Of a stretch of DNA of 64,000 nucleotides, positions 5,661 to 14,435 are shown one piece after another. The position numbers were made by a program, and so were the translations under genes. This DNA comes from an uncultured Eubacteriales bacterium (GTDB lineage: Bacteria > Bacillota > Clostridia > Oscillospirales > Acutalibacteraceae): NCBI GenBank assembly GCA_948537335.1, contig CAOUJG010000004.1, positions 1 to 64,000 of the forward strand. Reading direction: 5' to 3'. The notes beneath the pieces were generated by a model. It made no database searches. It saw nothing but the letters and a program-made list of their open reading frames with translations, and was not told where the DNA came from. How positions within the stretch are numbered: position 1 is the first letter of the stretch; each line of letters starts with the position of its first letter.

Positions 5661-7877
5661 TTATTCAAAAACGTCGTCTGGAATCGGCTCATGCCCCGGA
5701 ATAATAACTTCTGCATTCGGCACCGCTCCAGGTTCCGCCCCGTTATAGCTATTCTCCGCACCAAATCCGCCACCACTGGTCAAATTTGAGCTTTCAACAT
5801 ATCCCTTGGGCATACTATTAGTCGCAAAATAGCCAATCGCCGTAGATGTGCCGTCATCCGTTGCGGCGAACTCTCCGCTATTTAGCCGGTATCTGCAGGT
5901 TCTCACGTTCGGGTCAAAAATATACGTTTTTGCCGCTTTGCCAGCCAAAAACCTCACCATAATCTCCCGCCATATCCGCTTTGCATAGGCCGTTTCGCGA
6001 ATTCTCTTGGGTGAGTCATAGCCCGTCCAAATTCCCGCCACAGCCTCTGGCGTGAGCCCCACAAACCAGCTGTCCTTGTCGTCGTTCGTAGTACCGGTCT
6101 TGCCCACTACTTCCCAATTCTCGATATCCGCGCCCCTACCGGTTCCGGCAACGATTACTTGCCTCAACAACCGATTCATAATCGTTGCCGTTTGCGAGCT
6201 TATCGCCCGTCTGCCGATGTTATCGCGGTTATCCAGAAGCACCTTGCCGTTTCGGTCCAAAACATAAAAGTACGTGTACGGTCGGTTATACATGCCTCCG
6301 TTGCCAAAAATCTGGAACGCTGCGGTCATCTCTCGCACAGTTACGCCGCCATGAAAGCCCCCCAAGGCCAATGCTCCGCCAGAAGTCCTGTCCTCCGGGT
6401 CAAGATGCGCAAATCCAAGCTTTTGAGTCAAAAAGTCAAAACTCTTCTGATAAGTGAGCTCCTGCAAAACCTGTGCTGCCGGGGCGTTCGCCGATTGTTG
6501 TATCGCCCAAACAAGCGGGACTCTGCCTTTATAAGACTTATACCAGTTGTTAGGCCCCGGCTTACCTCGACCATAAAAGTTCGGCAGCGGCTCGTCCTTC
6601 ACAACGGAGCCATAGTTATAGAGCCCAATATCGATCGCAGGCGCATAGACAGAAATCGGCTTTATACACGATCCAGCCTGACGTTTCGCAGAATTAGCCC
6701 GATCAAACAGCATATTGCCGGTCTTTTTGCTCCTCGAACCCACGCTCGCCATTACCCTGCCGTCATAGTCCATCATCATGTACCCGAGCTCCAAGTTCTT
6801 GTCCTTTGGCATAAGCGATTCCGTCGATATCACCGACTCCGCGGCCGACTGCGCTTTTTCGTCCACCGCGCAGTATATCTTCAGCCCCTGCTTGAACAAG
6901 ATGTCCTGCGCCGACGCCCGGCTTATCTTGTACTTCGCCATCAAGTCCTCGACGATGTCCTTAAACAGCGCCTCCACATACCAGTTGCGAATCGGTACAT
7001 TCGCCGCCACGCTCTCAGCCTTATGGCTCTGCGAAAATACCAAGTTCCTAGACTCTTCCATCGCGTGGTCAAATTCGTCCTGACTGATCCTGCCCTGGTC
7101 CAGCATTTCAGACAGCACGGTCTCTCTTCGCTCCTGATTATTTTCCGGATAAATTAGCGGATTATACTTAGTCGGGTTCTGCGTGATACCAGCAATAGCG
7201 GCGCACTCCGCCAAAGAGCAGTTCTTGATGTCCTTGTCAAAATAAGTGTTCGCCGCCACCTGAACGCCTCTGCAGCCGTTGCCAAAGTTCACTATGTTCA
7301 GGTAAAGCTCCAAAATTTCGTCCTTCGAATATTCCTTCTCAAAATTTATCGCCCGGAAGATCTCCTTAATCTTCCTCGTTATGCTCACGTCGTTGTCGCC
7401 CGTCAGGTTCTTGATGGCCTGCTGCGTCAACGTAGAGCCCCCGTAGCTCCCCGTCCCCAACGCCAAATTGCATACCGCGCCCATCGTCCGGATCCAGTCC
7501 ACACCATGGTGCGCATAAAATCGCTTATCCTCTATTGCGATTATCGCGTCCTTCATGTGCTGCGGCATCTCGTTAAAGTCCACCCAAATGCGGTTCTCGG
7601 CACTATAGGCCTTGTTGTACTCCTTCATCTTGCCGTTTTCATCCATCACATAAATTATGCTCGTGAGCTGCAGCTTATTGGCCCGCACGTCGTACTCCAC
7701 CCTGTCGTTGACCACGCTTATAACATACCCCACAAAAATCAGCATAAAAATGGCAACATTAATAAGCAGGATAATCCCTGCAGTAATCAAGCCTTTAGCC
7801 AACAGACTTCTCTCTCCGCAAAGTTTTCTACGGTCCTTCGAGTTTAAATTATATCTACTTATATCCGTTTTCCTCAT
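5661..7877 (-). CDS. Class A penicillin-binding protein (PBP1A-type)
   Basis: Bifunctional peptidoglycan glycosyltransferase and transpeptidase of 738 residues at the outer face of the membrane. A TM anchor lies at about residues 25-57. The GT51 domain shows E-D-K-R-F-Y-A-H-H-G-V and G-G-S-T-L-T-Q-Q-A-I-K-N; the transpeptidase domain shows S-C-I-K (active serine, S-x-x-K), S-A-N and K-T-G-T-T. The tail is Gly/Asn/Pro-rich and ends in an acidic stretch. The ATG at 7877 is supported by AGGAGA six bases upstream. It is transcribed away from the divergent small gene at 8000. Whether it serves vegetative or sporulation wall synthesis cannot be told. Confidence 0.93.
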   Translation of the reverse strand: MRKTDISRYNLNSKDRRKLCGERSLLAKGLITAGIILLINVAIFMLIFVGYVISVVNDRVEYDVRANKLQLTSIIYVMDENGKMKEYNKAYSAENRIWVDFNEMPQHMKDAIIAIEDKRFYAHHGVDWIRTMGAVCNLALGTGSYGGSTLTQQAIKNLTGDNDVSITRKIKEIFRAINFEKEYSKDEILELYLNIVNFGNGCRGVQVAANTYFDKDIKNCSLAECAAIAGITQNPTKYNPLIYPENNQERRETVLSEMLDQGRISQDEFDHAMEESRNLVFSQSHKAESVAANVPIRNWYVEALFKDIVEDLMAKYKISRASAQDILFKQGLKIYCAVDEKAQSAAESVISTESLMPKDKNLELGYMMMDYDGRVMASVGSRSKKTGNMLFDRANSAKRQAGSCIKPISVYAPAIDIGLYNYGSVVKDEPLPNFYGRGKPGPNNWYKSYKGRVPLVWAIQQSANAPAAQVLQELTYQKSFDFLTQKLGFAHLDPEDRTSGGALALGGFHGGVTVREMTAAFQIFGNGGMYNRPYTYFYVLDRNGKVLLDNRDNIGRRAISSQTATIMNRLLRQVIVAGTGRGADIENWEVVGKTGTTNDDKDSWFVGLTPEAVAGIWTGYDSPKRIRETAYAKRIWREIMVRFLAGKAAKTYIFDPNVRTCRYRLNSGEFAATDDGTSTAIGYFATNSMPKGYVESSNLTSGGGFGAENSYNGAEPGAVPNAEVIIPGHEPIPDDVFE

Positions 7878-7999
7878 TAAAAATCTCCTGTTTTTGCACA
7901 TAAAAACCCAAATATTCCAAAATTAAGTATAATTTAAAAAAATCTTCAAATAATATCACCAAAGAGTTCCCAGAATCCCGCCAGGTTCGAGGTGATATC

Positions 8000-8320
8000 A
8001 TGAAGAAATTTATAATAGGATCATATTGTTTTGTTTTAATCTGCGTACTAGTCTCATTCGTCGCCATTCCTGTAATGAATCAAAATTCTAAAGCTTCTCA
8101 AAAAGTCGAACTCAAAACTCCAGATACTAGTTTATCATATATTGTTAAAGACTTCAATGGTAACATCGCGGTCTTTGAAAATGGCTCCAGCACGCCGTTC
8201 AAAGTTACAGAAGTATGCACAAACACACTGCCAAAGGTAGATCAAGAAAGGTTGGCAGAAGGAATAGTCGTCCATAGCCAAGCCGAGCTCAACACCCTCC
8301 TCGAAGATTTATGCAGCTAA
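8000..8320 (+). CDS. BofC C-terminal-domain-like small membrane protein
   Basis: A 106-residue protein with an N-terminal signal anchor (about residues 4-25), then a soluble domain with S-Y-I-V-K-D-F-N-G-N-I-A-V-F-E-N-G, which resembles the BofC C-terminal domain found in many clostridial proteins (Y-x-V-K-x-Y-x-G-x-I-A-V-F). In B. subtilis BofC restrains the SpoIVB protease in the intermembrane space of the forespore; short clostridial versions are common and of unproven role. The start is set by GAGGTGA four bases ahead. It is divergent from the penicillin-binding protein gene, with about 120 bases between. Confidence 0.65.
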   Translation: MKKFIIGSYCFVLICVLVSFVAIPVMNQNSKASQKVELKTPDTSLSYIVKDFNGNIAVFENGSSTPFKVTEVCTNTLPKVDQERLAEGIVVHSQAELNTLLEDLCS

Positions 8321-8342
8321 GTTCACATTTATGTTTCTCCTA

Positions 8343-8379
8343 AAAAAGAATTAAGCCGTAAGCTTAAAACTTACAGCCT
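8343..8379 (-). terminator. Terminator between convergent genes
   Basis: An imperfect hairpin (GGCTGTAAG, a TTTTAAG loop, CTTACGGCTT on the minus strand) followed by AATTCTTTTTT. It lies between the convergent genes ending at 8320 and 8393; the T tract is on the minus-strand side. Confidence 0.55.
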
Positions 8380-8392
8380 AGATTAACTTTCA

Positions 8393-9100
8393 TTAAAAAA
8401 AGGTTTGAAAAAGTGGGTTCGCTTGGTCCATACTAGATCCCCCCAATTTACTACTTGCTAATCCAATGTAATAAGCCAAGTTAAGCAACGTCCCAGTCAA
8501 CGAAAAATTTCCCCAATTAAACCTTGTGCCGCCTTCTGTCTCTGCATTAATTTGTGAATCTGGACTTCCGTTTTGTCCTAAACCTTGGTCGGCTTCACTT
8601 TCTGAATCACCTTGACTTTCGTTTTGCTCTGAGCCTTGATCAGTTTCACTTCCTGCATTACCTTGATTCCCATTTTGTCCTGAATTTTGATCAGTTCCAC
8701 TTTGATTATTTCCCCCAAAATTTTGAAACCAGCCTGTAGCTTTGTCAATTGCAGCAGAAAATCCTCCACCTATGCTATTTTTTAAACTATATGCCTTCCA
8801 TCCAAGAAAAAGGGCAAGTCCCAGCAAAATTTTTTGCCCAATCCCAGACCCACCACCGTTGGATGTAGAACTGGATCTTGAATTGGACTTAGATTTTGAG
8901 CTAGAATTAGCTATAGCCTTGTTTTTATTATTTATATTAATGGGTGGCAAATTTTCGCCCCGAATCCAAACTCTTTCGCCGTCCTTAGATTTACATATAA
9001 CGGCTTCATTGTTATTTATATAATTAGTCTTAGCCTCGCCAATCTGCGCTAAATTGTATAACAGAGAAAGCGACAAAAGCACTGATAATAACCTTTTCAT
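8393..9100 (-). CDS. Secreted low-complexity Gln/Asn/Gly-rich protein with central TM segment
   Basis: About 235 residues, start at ATG 9100 behind GGGAGAG. A signal peptide (residues 1-24, K-R-L-L-S-V-L-L-S-L-S-L-L) with a plausible cut after G-E-A is followed by a Ser/Lys/Asn-rich stretch, a hydrophobic helix (I-L-L-G-L-A-L-F-L-G-W-K-A), then three degenerate 17-18-residue repeats containing D-Q-N-S-G-Q-N, D-Q-G-S-E-Q-N and D-Q-G-L-G-Q-N. A short hydrophobic C-terminal domain follows. No family was recognised. Similar architecture is seen in surface or coat proteins. It ends at a terminator and appears to be a single-gene unit. Confidence 0.6.
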   Translation of the reverse strand: MKRLLSVLLSLSLLYNLAQIGEAKTNYINNNEAVICKSKDGERVWIRGENLPPININNKNKAIANSSSKSKSNSRSSSTSNGGGSGIGQKILLGLALFLGWKAYSLKNSIGGGFSAAIDKATGWFQNFGGNNQSGTDQNSGQNGNQGNAGSETDQGSEQNESQGDSESEADQGLGQNGSPDSQINAETEGGTRFNWGNFSLTGTLLNLAYYIGLASSKLGGSSMDQANPLFQTFF

Positions 9101-9299
9101 TAAAATCTCTCCCAAAATAACAATTTGTTACAGCTACATTTTAGCACACTTTTTCAAAATTATATTTACTTTATAGAAAAATAAATAATTTTCTCCGTTA
9201 ATCACAAATTTTTGTTTTTAGTCCACTCCAAATAGCACATGTAAAATAACCATTCGTAAATATTGTGAACAAATCATTAAATCAAATTTAATTTTAGTG

Positions 9300-10151
9300 C
9301 TATTTCCCCAATAATTTTTCTTGCAATCTTTTGTAAAAACTTTTATTTCCAAAAGTCACCATACTAACTTTTTTAGGCATGCTACGGACTTTCGCCACAT
9401 CAGATCCGTCCAAACTTAGCACATTATTGCCATCAATGCTCAAAAAAATACCGGCACCATCCCTCGTGCTCGCCTTTATAGTGACAAAATCATCGCCAGA
9501 AAAGACGATCGAACGGCTAAACATCGCGTGTACACAAACCGGCGTCAGCAAAACACAATCAAGTTCCGGATCAACTATAGGGCCGCCTGCAGACAAAGAA
9601 TAAGCCGTCGACCCCGTAGAAGTCGCTAAAATCACGCCATCCGCGCAATAGCTGCACACCTCATTTTCTTTAAAGCACACCGAAAAATCTACAACCTTGG
9701 CGCTCTCACCCTTATAAACAACAGCATCATTAAACGCCCAAAAGGTCTCCACACCGCCATTTTTATAGACTTTAACCTCCAGCAAACTCCTTTTTTGAAT
9801 ATCGTATTTGCCCGCGGCCAACAGCTCCAACTTATCCAACTCGTCTCTTTCAAGCCCTGCCACAAAGCCAACTCTGCCAAAGTTTATACCTAAAATCGGC
9901 TTTTCAAATTTTGCCGCGTGCTTTGCAAATCGAATCACTGTTCCGTCGCCACCTATCGCCAAAACCACGTCGCAAGATGCTACTATATCATCAATTTCAG
10001 CGCCGAACAGCGCTATAGCTCCCGCTAAATCTTGCTCATAACTCTTAGGCAACCAGGCTTCTGCCCCGCAACTGCTGAGTTTATATATCACCTGCCGCGC
10101 AAATTCGAAAACTCCGGGCTTTGTGATGTTCAAAAAAAGCGCTACTTTCAT
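9300..10151 (-). CDS. nadK: NAD kinase
   Basis: Phosphorylates NAD+ to NADP+ in the cytoplasm. The 283-residue product has the diagnostic G-G-D-G-T motif (about residue 60) and the nucleotide-binding S-T-G-S-T-A-Y-S-L-S-A-G-G-P stretch (about 170), and family length. The ATG at 10151 follows GGGGTGATATC, a usual clostridial spacing. It is the last gene of the nusB-to-nadK operon, 22 bases after tlyA. In many Clostridia argR and recN follow; here the operon ends and an AT-rich gap precedes the convergent or unrelated secreted-protein unit. Confidence 0.95.
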   Translation of the reverse strand: MKVALFLNITKPGVFEFARQVIYKLSSCGAEAWLPKSYEQDLAGAIALFGAEIDDIVASCDVVLAIGGDGTVIRFAKHAAKFEKPILGINFGRVGFVAGLERDELDKLELLAAGKYDIQKRSLLEVKVYKNGGVETFWAFNDAVVYKGESAKVVDFSVCFKENEVCSYCADGVILATSTGSTAYSLSAGGPIVDPELDCVLLTPVCVHAMFSRSIVFSGDDFVTIKASTRDGAGIFLSIDGNNVLSLDGSDVAKVRSMPKKVSMVTFGNKSFYKRLQEKLLGK

Positions 10152-10173
10152 GATATCACCCCAACCTTTGTGA

Positions 10174-10992
10174 TCAGCTATCAAGTTCTTTGTGAGAATT
10201 TTTCACTAGTTTTTCAACGCTAATCGAAGCCAAATTTTGCGCAAAATCTGCAGCCTTTCGCAAATAAACGAGGTACTCGATGTTTCCCTTCGGGCCCTTT
10301 ATGGGCGAAAAACTTAGGCCCAGAACGTCAAACCCAATCCCCATCGCAAAGCTGCAAATGTCGCTCACAACCGCCTCATGCACCGCGCTATCCCGCACCA
10401 CACCGTTCTTCCCCACATTGCTCCGCCCCGCTTCAAACTGCGGCTTTATCAGGCAAACCGCCGTGGCATCTTGGTTCATAAACCTCATGGCGACTGGAAT
10501 CACGAGCTTCAAGGAAATAAAGGACACATCCACGCTAAAAAAGTCCAACTTGTCCGGAACCGCAGTTTCATCGATATAGCGTACATTGGTCCGCTCCAAA
10601 TTAACTACCCGCGCGTCATTTCTAAGCTTCCAATCCAACTGACCATAGCCCACATCAACAGCGTAAACCTTTTTGGCTCCGTTTTGCAGCATGCAGTCAG
10701 TGAATCCGCCAGTAGATGCGCCTATGTCCATGGCGATTTTTCCCGTCAAATCGATATCGAACACCTTTATCGCCTTTTCCAACTTTAGCCCCCCGCGGCT
10801 AACGTACGCCATTTGCTGACTTCTAACTTCGATTTTAGCGTCCTCTTTTACCATTGTGCCGGGCTTGTCGGCCTTTTGATTTTCCACATACACACTGCCA
10901 AGCATAATCTCCGTGCGAGCCTTTTCCCGGCTCAGTGCCAGACCTCGCTCAAACAGCGCTACATCCAGCCTTTTCTTGTCCACCAAAAGCAT
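10174..10992 (-). CDS. tlyA: TlyA-family rRNA 2'-O-methyltransferase / hemolysin A
   Basis: Uses S-adenosylmethionine to methylate ribose 2'-OH groups in rRNA. The 272-residue protein has an N-terminal S4 RNA-binding domain (L-D-V-A-L-F-E-R-G-L-A-L-S-R-E-K-A, residues about 8-65) and an FtsJ-like Rossmann domain with M-D-I-G-A-S-T-G-G-F-T (SAM site, about 88) and V-S-F-I-S-L, K-P-Q-F-E. The start overlaps the end of dxs by 44 bases; an alternative GTG lies just downstream. The dxs-tlyA-nadK order is typical of Clostridia. Confidence 0.92.
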   Translation of the reverse strand: MLLVDKKRLDVALFERGLALSREKARTEIMLGSVYVENQKADKPGTMVKEDAKIEVRSQQMAYVSRGGLKLEKAIKVFDIDLTGKIAMDIGASTGGFTDCMLQNGAKKVYAVDVGYGQLDWKLRNDARVVNLERTNVRYIDETAVPDKLDFFSVDVSFISLKLVIPVAMRFMNQDATAVCLIKPQFEAGRSNVGKNGVVRDSAVHEAVVSDICSFAMGIGFDVLGLSFSPIKGPKGNIEYLVYLRKAADFAQNLASISVEKLVKNSHKELDS

Positions 10993-12853
10993 CAACCCTC
11001 TGTGCAACTATTTTCTCCATGCCGTCCGCGTCCAAATTCAGCTTGTGTAAGGCCGCTTCAACCGTCGCTTGAGCAACAAACTCCCCGTCTACCGCCGTCA
11101 AATAGAAGTTCCCGCCAAAGCCAACTTGAGTCAACTCATAGCTAAAGCGCTCTCCTACGCCACCAGACAGCATTCCTTCTTCAAAGAAAAACACATTTTT
11201 AAAACCAGAAACCGCCAAAACTGCCGCGCTATCGATAGGTTTAATCCGGTTCAGCTTTATGACGCAAGTTTTTATCCGCTTCAAACGCAAATTTTCCTTC
11301 GCCAAACAAGCTTGCGAGAAGATCCTTCCATAGGCGACGATAACGGTTTCGCAGCCCGCTAAATCGCCATAAACATCAAACGGCTCGCAGCTACAAGTAA
11401 AATCTTCCGGCTTATACATCTGCGCGCCCCTCGGATACCGCACTGCAGCTACGCCCTCAACCTCATACATCGCTTTTCGCAGCATGGGGCCGACTTCTTC
11501 AAAAAAGCTTGGCGCAAACACCGTTACATTGGGGATCGCGTTCAAAAAAGATATATCAAATAGCCCCTGGTGTGTCTCGCCGTCTACACCCACAACGCCC
11601 GCCCTATCAATGGCCAGCACAAGCTTAAGCTTCTGCAGCGCCGCGTCATGGATTATCTGATCGTATCCACGTTGCAAAAACGTCGAATAAACCGCAAAAA
11701 CCGGGATCATGCCGCCAGCCGCAAGCCCGCTAGCAAACGTGACTGCGTGCCCCTCTGCAATGCCAACGTCGAAAAACCGGTTTTTAAAGCGCTTTGCAAA
11801 ATATTTAAGCCCCGTCCCAAGCTTCATAGCAGCCGTGATCGCACAAATCCGGTCGTCGTCCTTGGCGATTTCGAAAAGCTCCTTTCCAAACACGGCAGAA
11901 AAGTCCCCCGCGGGCACGCCTTTCGCACCCGTCTTTATGTTAAAACCCGATAGACAGTGAAAAGATTTCGGATTTTTCTCCGCAAACGGGTATCCCTTGC
12001 CCTTCACCGTGTTCACGTGCACCAAAACCGGGCGCTCCTTCTGCTTTGCCACCTGCAAAACTTTTATAAGCTCCCGCAAATTGTGGCCATCAACAGGGCC
12101 ATAGTACATAAACCCCAGATTCTCGAACACCGTGCCGTTATACACCAAATTTTTAAGCGTAGACGTAGACTTTAAGATAATTTTTCGCATCAAATTGCCC
12201 AAAACCGGCACCTTACTGAGGATTTTGTCCACCGCGCTCTTCGTTTTCAGATATATCCCGCGCGTCCGGATGGCCGAAAGGTAGCGCGTCATGGAGCCCA
12301 CGTTCCGAGAAATCGACATTTTGTTGTCGTTGAGCACAACAATAAAATTCCGCTTGCAAGCGCCCGCATTATTTATGCCCTCATAAGCAAGCCCGCCAGA
12401 AAGCGCTCCATCGCCAATCACTGCAACCACTTTACCCGGTTCATCCTTTAGCTCTTTAGCATTCAAAAGCCCGAGCGCCGCTGAAATCGACGTGCTGCTG
12501 TGTCCGCAGCCAAACGGATCATACACGCTCTCGTCTCTGCGAGGATATCCCGAGAGACCGCCCTCCTGCCGAATAGTATCGAGTTGATCCAGCCGTCCAG
12601 TCAAGATTTTATGCGTATAGCACTGATGCCCAACGTCCCACACGATCTGATCCTGAGGGCAGTCAAAAACCTTATGCAAAGCGACAGTCAGCTCCACCGC
12701 ACCCAAGTTCGACGCCAAATGGCCGCCGTTCTTCGATACAGTCTCTATTATTTTTTCCCGAATCTGCGCGCACAAGACCTCGAGCTCATCAATCGACAAC
12801 CCCTTGAGGTCCCGCGGCGACGCGACCGAGCGCAAAAGACAATTTTCTTGCAT
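10949..12853 (-). CDS. dxs: 1-deoxy-D-xylulose-5-phosphate synthase
   Basis: Condenses pyruvate and glyceraldehyde 3-phosphate, the first step of the non-mevalonate isoprenoid pathway; thiamine diphosphate enzyme. At 634 residues it is of normal length. Visible signatures: W-D-V-G-H-Q-C-Y-T-H-K (usually D-V-G-H-Q-x-Y-x-H-K), the cofactor motif G-D-G-A-L-S-G-G-L-A-Y-E-G-I-N-N and the transketolase C-terminal domain with D-R-A-G-V-V-G-x-D-G-x-T-H-Q-G. It follows xseB after a 135-base gap, where many Clostridia carry an ispA prenyltransferase gene; none is present here. It overlaps tlyA. Confidence 0.96.
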   Translation of the reverse strand: MQENCLLRSVASPRDLKGLSIDELEVLCAQIREKIIETVSKNGGHLASNLGAVELTVALHKVFDCPQDQIVWDVGHQCYTHKILTGRLDQLDTIRQEGGLSGYPRRDESVYDPFGCGHSSTSISAALGLLNAKELKDEPGKVVAVIGDGALSGGLAYEGINNAGACKRNFIVVLNDNKMSISRNVGSMTRYLSAIRTRGIYLKTKSAVDKILSKVPVLGNLMRKIILKSTSTLKNLVYNGTVFENLGFMYYGPVDGHNLRELIKVLQVAKQKERPVLVHVNTVKGKGYPFAEKNPKSFHCLSGFNIKTGAKGVPAGDFSAVFGKELFEIAKDDDRICAITAAMKLGTGLKYFAKRFKNRFFDVGIAEGHAVTFASGLAAGGMIPVFAVYSTFLQRGYDQIIHDAALQKLKLVLAIDRAGVVGVDGETHQGLFDISFLNAIPNVTVFAPSFFEEVGPMLRKAMYEVEGVAAVRYPRGAQMYKPEDFTCSCEPFDVYGDLAGCETVIVAYGRIFSQACLAKENLRLKRIKTCVIKLNRIKPIDSAAVLAVSGFKNVFFFEEGMLSGGVGERFSYELTQVGFGGNFYLTAVDGEFVAQATVEAALHKLNLDADGMEKIVAQRVDAFGGQEKAGCSAV

Positions 12854-12988
12854 TCCACCAAACCCTTACAATAACCTGGCTCAAATTATATCACAAAAAG
12901 GCCCAACAAGCAAGCGCCGCGTTATTTCGGGCTTTGTTAAGGCTTTTTATTACAATATGAAGTTTAAATTTGCTGTAAGTCCCCGTCG

Positions 12989-13216
12989 CTATGCCTTTTT
13001 CGTGCGTGGCTTTTTCTCTGATTCCGCGTTGGACTTGGATAAATCCGTTATTTTCTGCTCGGCTGTGTCCAGAACATTGTAGCAAAACTTCGCTATTTCT
13101 GTGCCCTCCTCGAATAATTTTAGCGAATCCTCCAATGATTCCGCGCCGCCTTCCAGCTTTGCCACGATTTCTTGCAGTTTTTTTAGCTCTGCCTCAAACG
13201 ATTTGCCCTTTGCCAT
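12989..13216 (-). CDS. xseB: Exodeoxyribonuclease VII small subunit
   Basis: A 75-residue helical protein with the family pattern F-E-A-E-L-K-K-L-Q-E-I-V-A-K-L-E and S-L-E-D-S-L-K-L-F-E-E-G. It joins XseA to form the nuclease that degrades single-stranded DNA to acid-soluble oligonucleotides. The ATG at 13216 follows GAGGTGAAGGTG, inside the end of xseA, so the two genes overlap by 23 bases and are translationally coupled. Longer in-frame extensions upstream lack homology. Confidence 0.92.
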   Translation of the reverse strand: MAKGKSFEAELKKLQEIVAKLEGGAESLEDSLKLFEEGTEIAKFCYNVLDTAEQKITDLSKSNAESEKKPRTKKA

Positions 13217-14435
13217 CACCTTCACCTCCAAAAGAAATCCCGGTAACATCGCACTCCATCTTACCGTCAGACACAATAACGCTGATTTTATCGCCCTTTT
13301 CAATTTGGTCCAAACGAGAAATCACCTTATTTGCGCCATCGACCGCCACGCAATACCCCGAACTAAGCAGCTTAAGCGGACTAAGAGCCTCCAGTTTGCT
13401 AACCGCCAAAAAAAATTCTTCTTTGTTGCTAGAAATAATCTCCTTAAAATTCAGCTTCAGCGCCATCATCAAGGCATCCAGAGCAATCTTTCTGTCATTA
13501 AGAGCTCTGTTTGGACTGCTGAGCGCGCCCTGCTTCGTTAAGCCATCCAGCCTCTTGCGATAGTCCCCAACCCGGCACTGCATCAGGGATTTCATGTAAG
13601 AAGCCCAATATTCCACATCCGAAATAAGCTTTTGCGCGTCCGGCACCACCAGCTCCGCCGCCGCAGAAGGTGTTGGAGCCCTTAGATCGGCCGCAAAATC
13701 GCAAAGCGTTAAGTCCGTCTCGTGCCCAACCGCAGAAACTATCGGGATTTTAGACCCAGCAATGCTTCGTACCAATCCCTCATTGTTAAACGCCCACAAA
13801 TCCTCAACAGACCCGCCGCCTCGCGCCACAATTAGAACGTCGCACAAGTCCTCGTCGTTAAATCGCTCTATAGCCCGCACGATCTGCTCCGCGGCGCCGT
13901 CTCCCTGCACCAAAACCGGGTAAAAAACTATCTCCGCCAGCGGAAATCTGCGCTTCATCACATTTTGGATGTCCCAAAACACCGCTCCCGTCTCGGATGT
14001 AATCACTCCTACCCTTTGTGGACACCGCGGCAACGCCTTTTTGTTCTTTTCATCAAATAATCCCTCTTTCGCAAGCTTGATTTTAAGTTGTTCAAAGGCC
14101 AAACTCAACGCGCCAACCCCGTCCGGCTGCATGTCTTCCACGTAAACCTGATAAACCCCCGACGCTTCGTACACTCCGACCCTGCCACGAACAATCACCT
14201 TCGTCCCGTTCTGCGGCCGAAAGCGAACCCGCCTTGCAAATGCAGCAAACATCACCGCTCGCACCACGCTTTTGTCGTCCTTCAGCGAAAAATAAAAGTG
14301 CCCCGACTGATAATGATCCGTGAAATTCGAGATTTCGCCCGTCAAAAAGACATTCTCCAGGTTCGCGTCCGCGTCAACAAGCGACTTAACGTAAAAATTA
14401 AGCTGCGAAACCGTCAGCACATTCATGTTCATCAT
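13194..14435 (-). CDS. xseA: Exodeoxyribonuclease VII large subunit
   Basis: A 413-residue catalytic subunit: N-terminal OB-fold domain (L-T-V-S-Q-L-N-F-Y-V-K-S-L and G-E-I-S-N-F about residues 8-36), central catalytic region with G-V-I-T-S-E-T-G-A-V-F-W-D and R-G-G-G-S-V-E-D-L-W-A-F-N, and a shortened coiled-coil stretch before the C-terminus (L-L-S-S-G-Y-C-V). The start overlaps the stop of the TsaD-like gene (ATGATG at 14430-14435), with AAAGGCGGG as the ribosome site. Confidence 0.95.
   Translation of the reverse strand: MMNMNVLTVSQLNFYVKSLVDADANLENVFLTGEISNFTDHYQSGHFYFSLKDDKSVVRAVMFAAFARRVRFRPQNGTKVIVRGRVGVYEASGVYQVYVEDMQPDGVGALSLAFEQLKIKLAKEGLFDEKNKKALPRCPQRVGVITSETGAVFWDIQNVMKRRFPLAEIVFYPVLVQGDGAAEQIVRAIERFNDEDLCDVLIVARGGGSVEDLWAFNNEGLVRSIAGSKIPIVSAVGHETDLTLCDFAADLRAPTPSAAAELVVPDAQKLISDVEYWASYMKSLMQCRVGDYRKRLDGLTKQGALSSPNRALNDRKIALDALMMALKLNFKEIISSNKEEFFLAVSKLEALSPLKLLSSGYCVAVDGANKVISRLDQIEKGDKISVIVSDGKMECDVTGISFGGEGDGKGQIV

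Noticed and set aside
6159..7157. Reading frame antisense to the penicillin-binding protein
   Set aside because: Arg-rich composition and no ribosome site; the opposite strand encodes a clear PBP1A.
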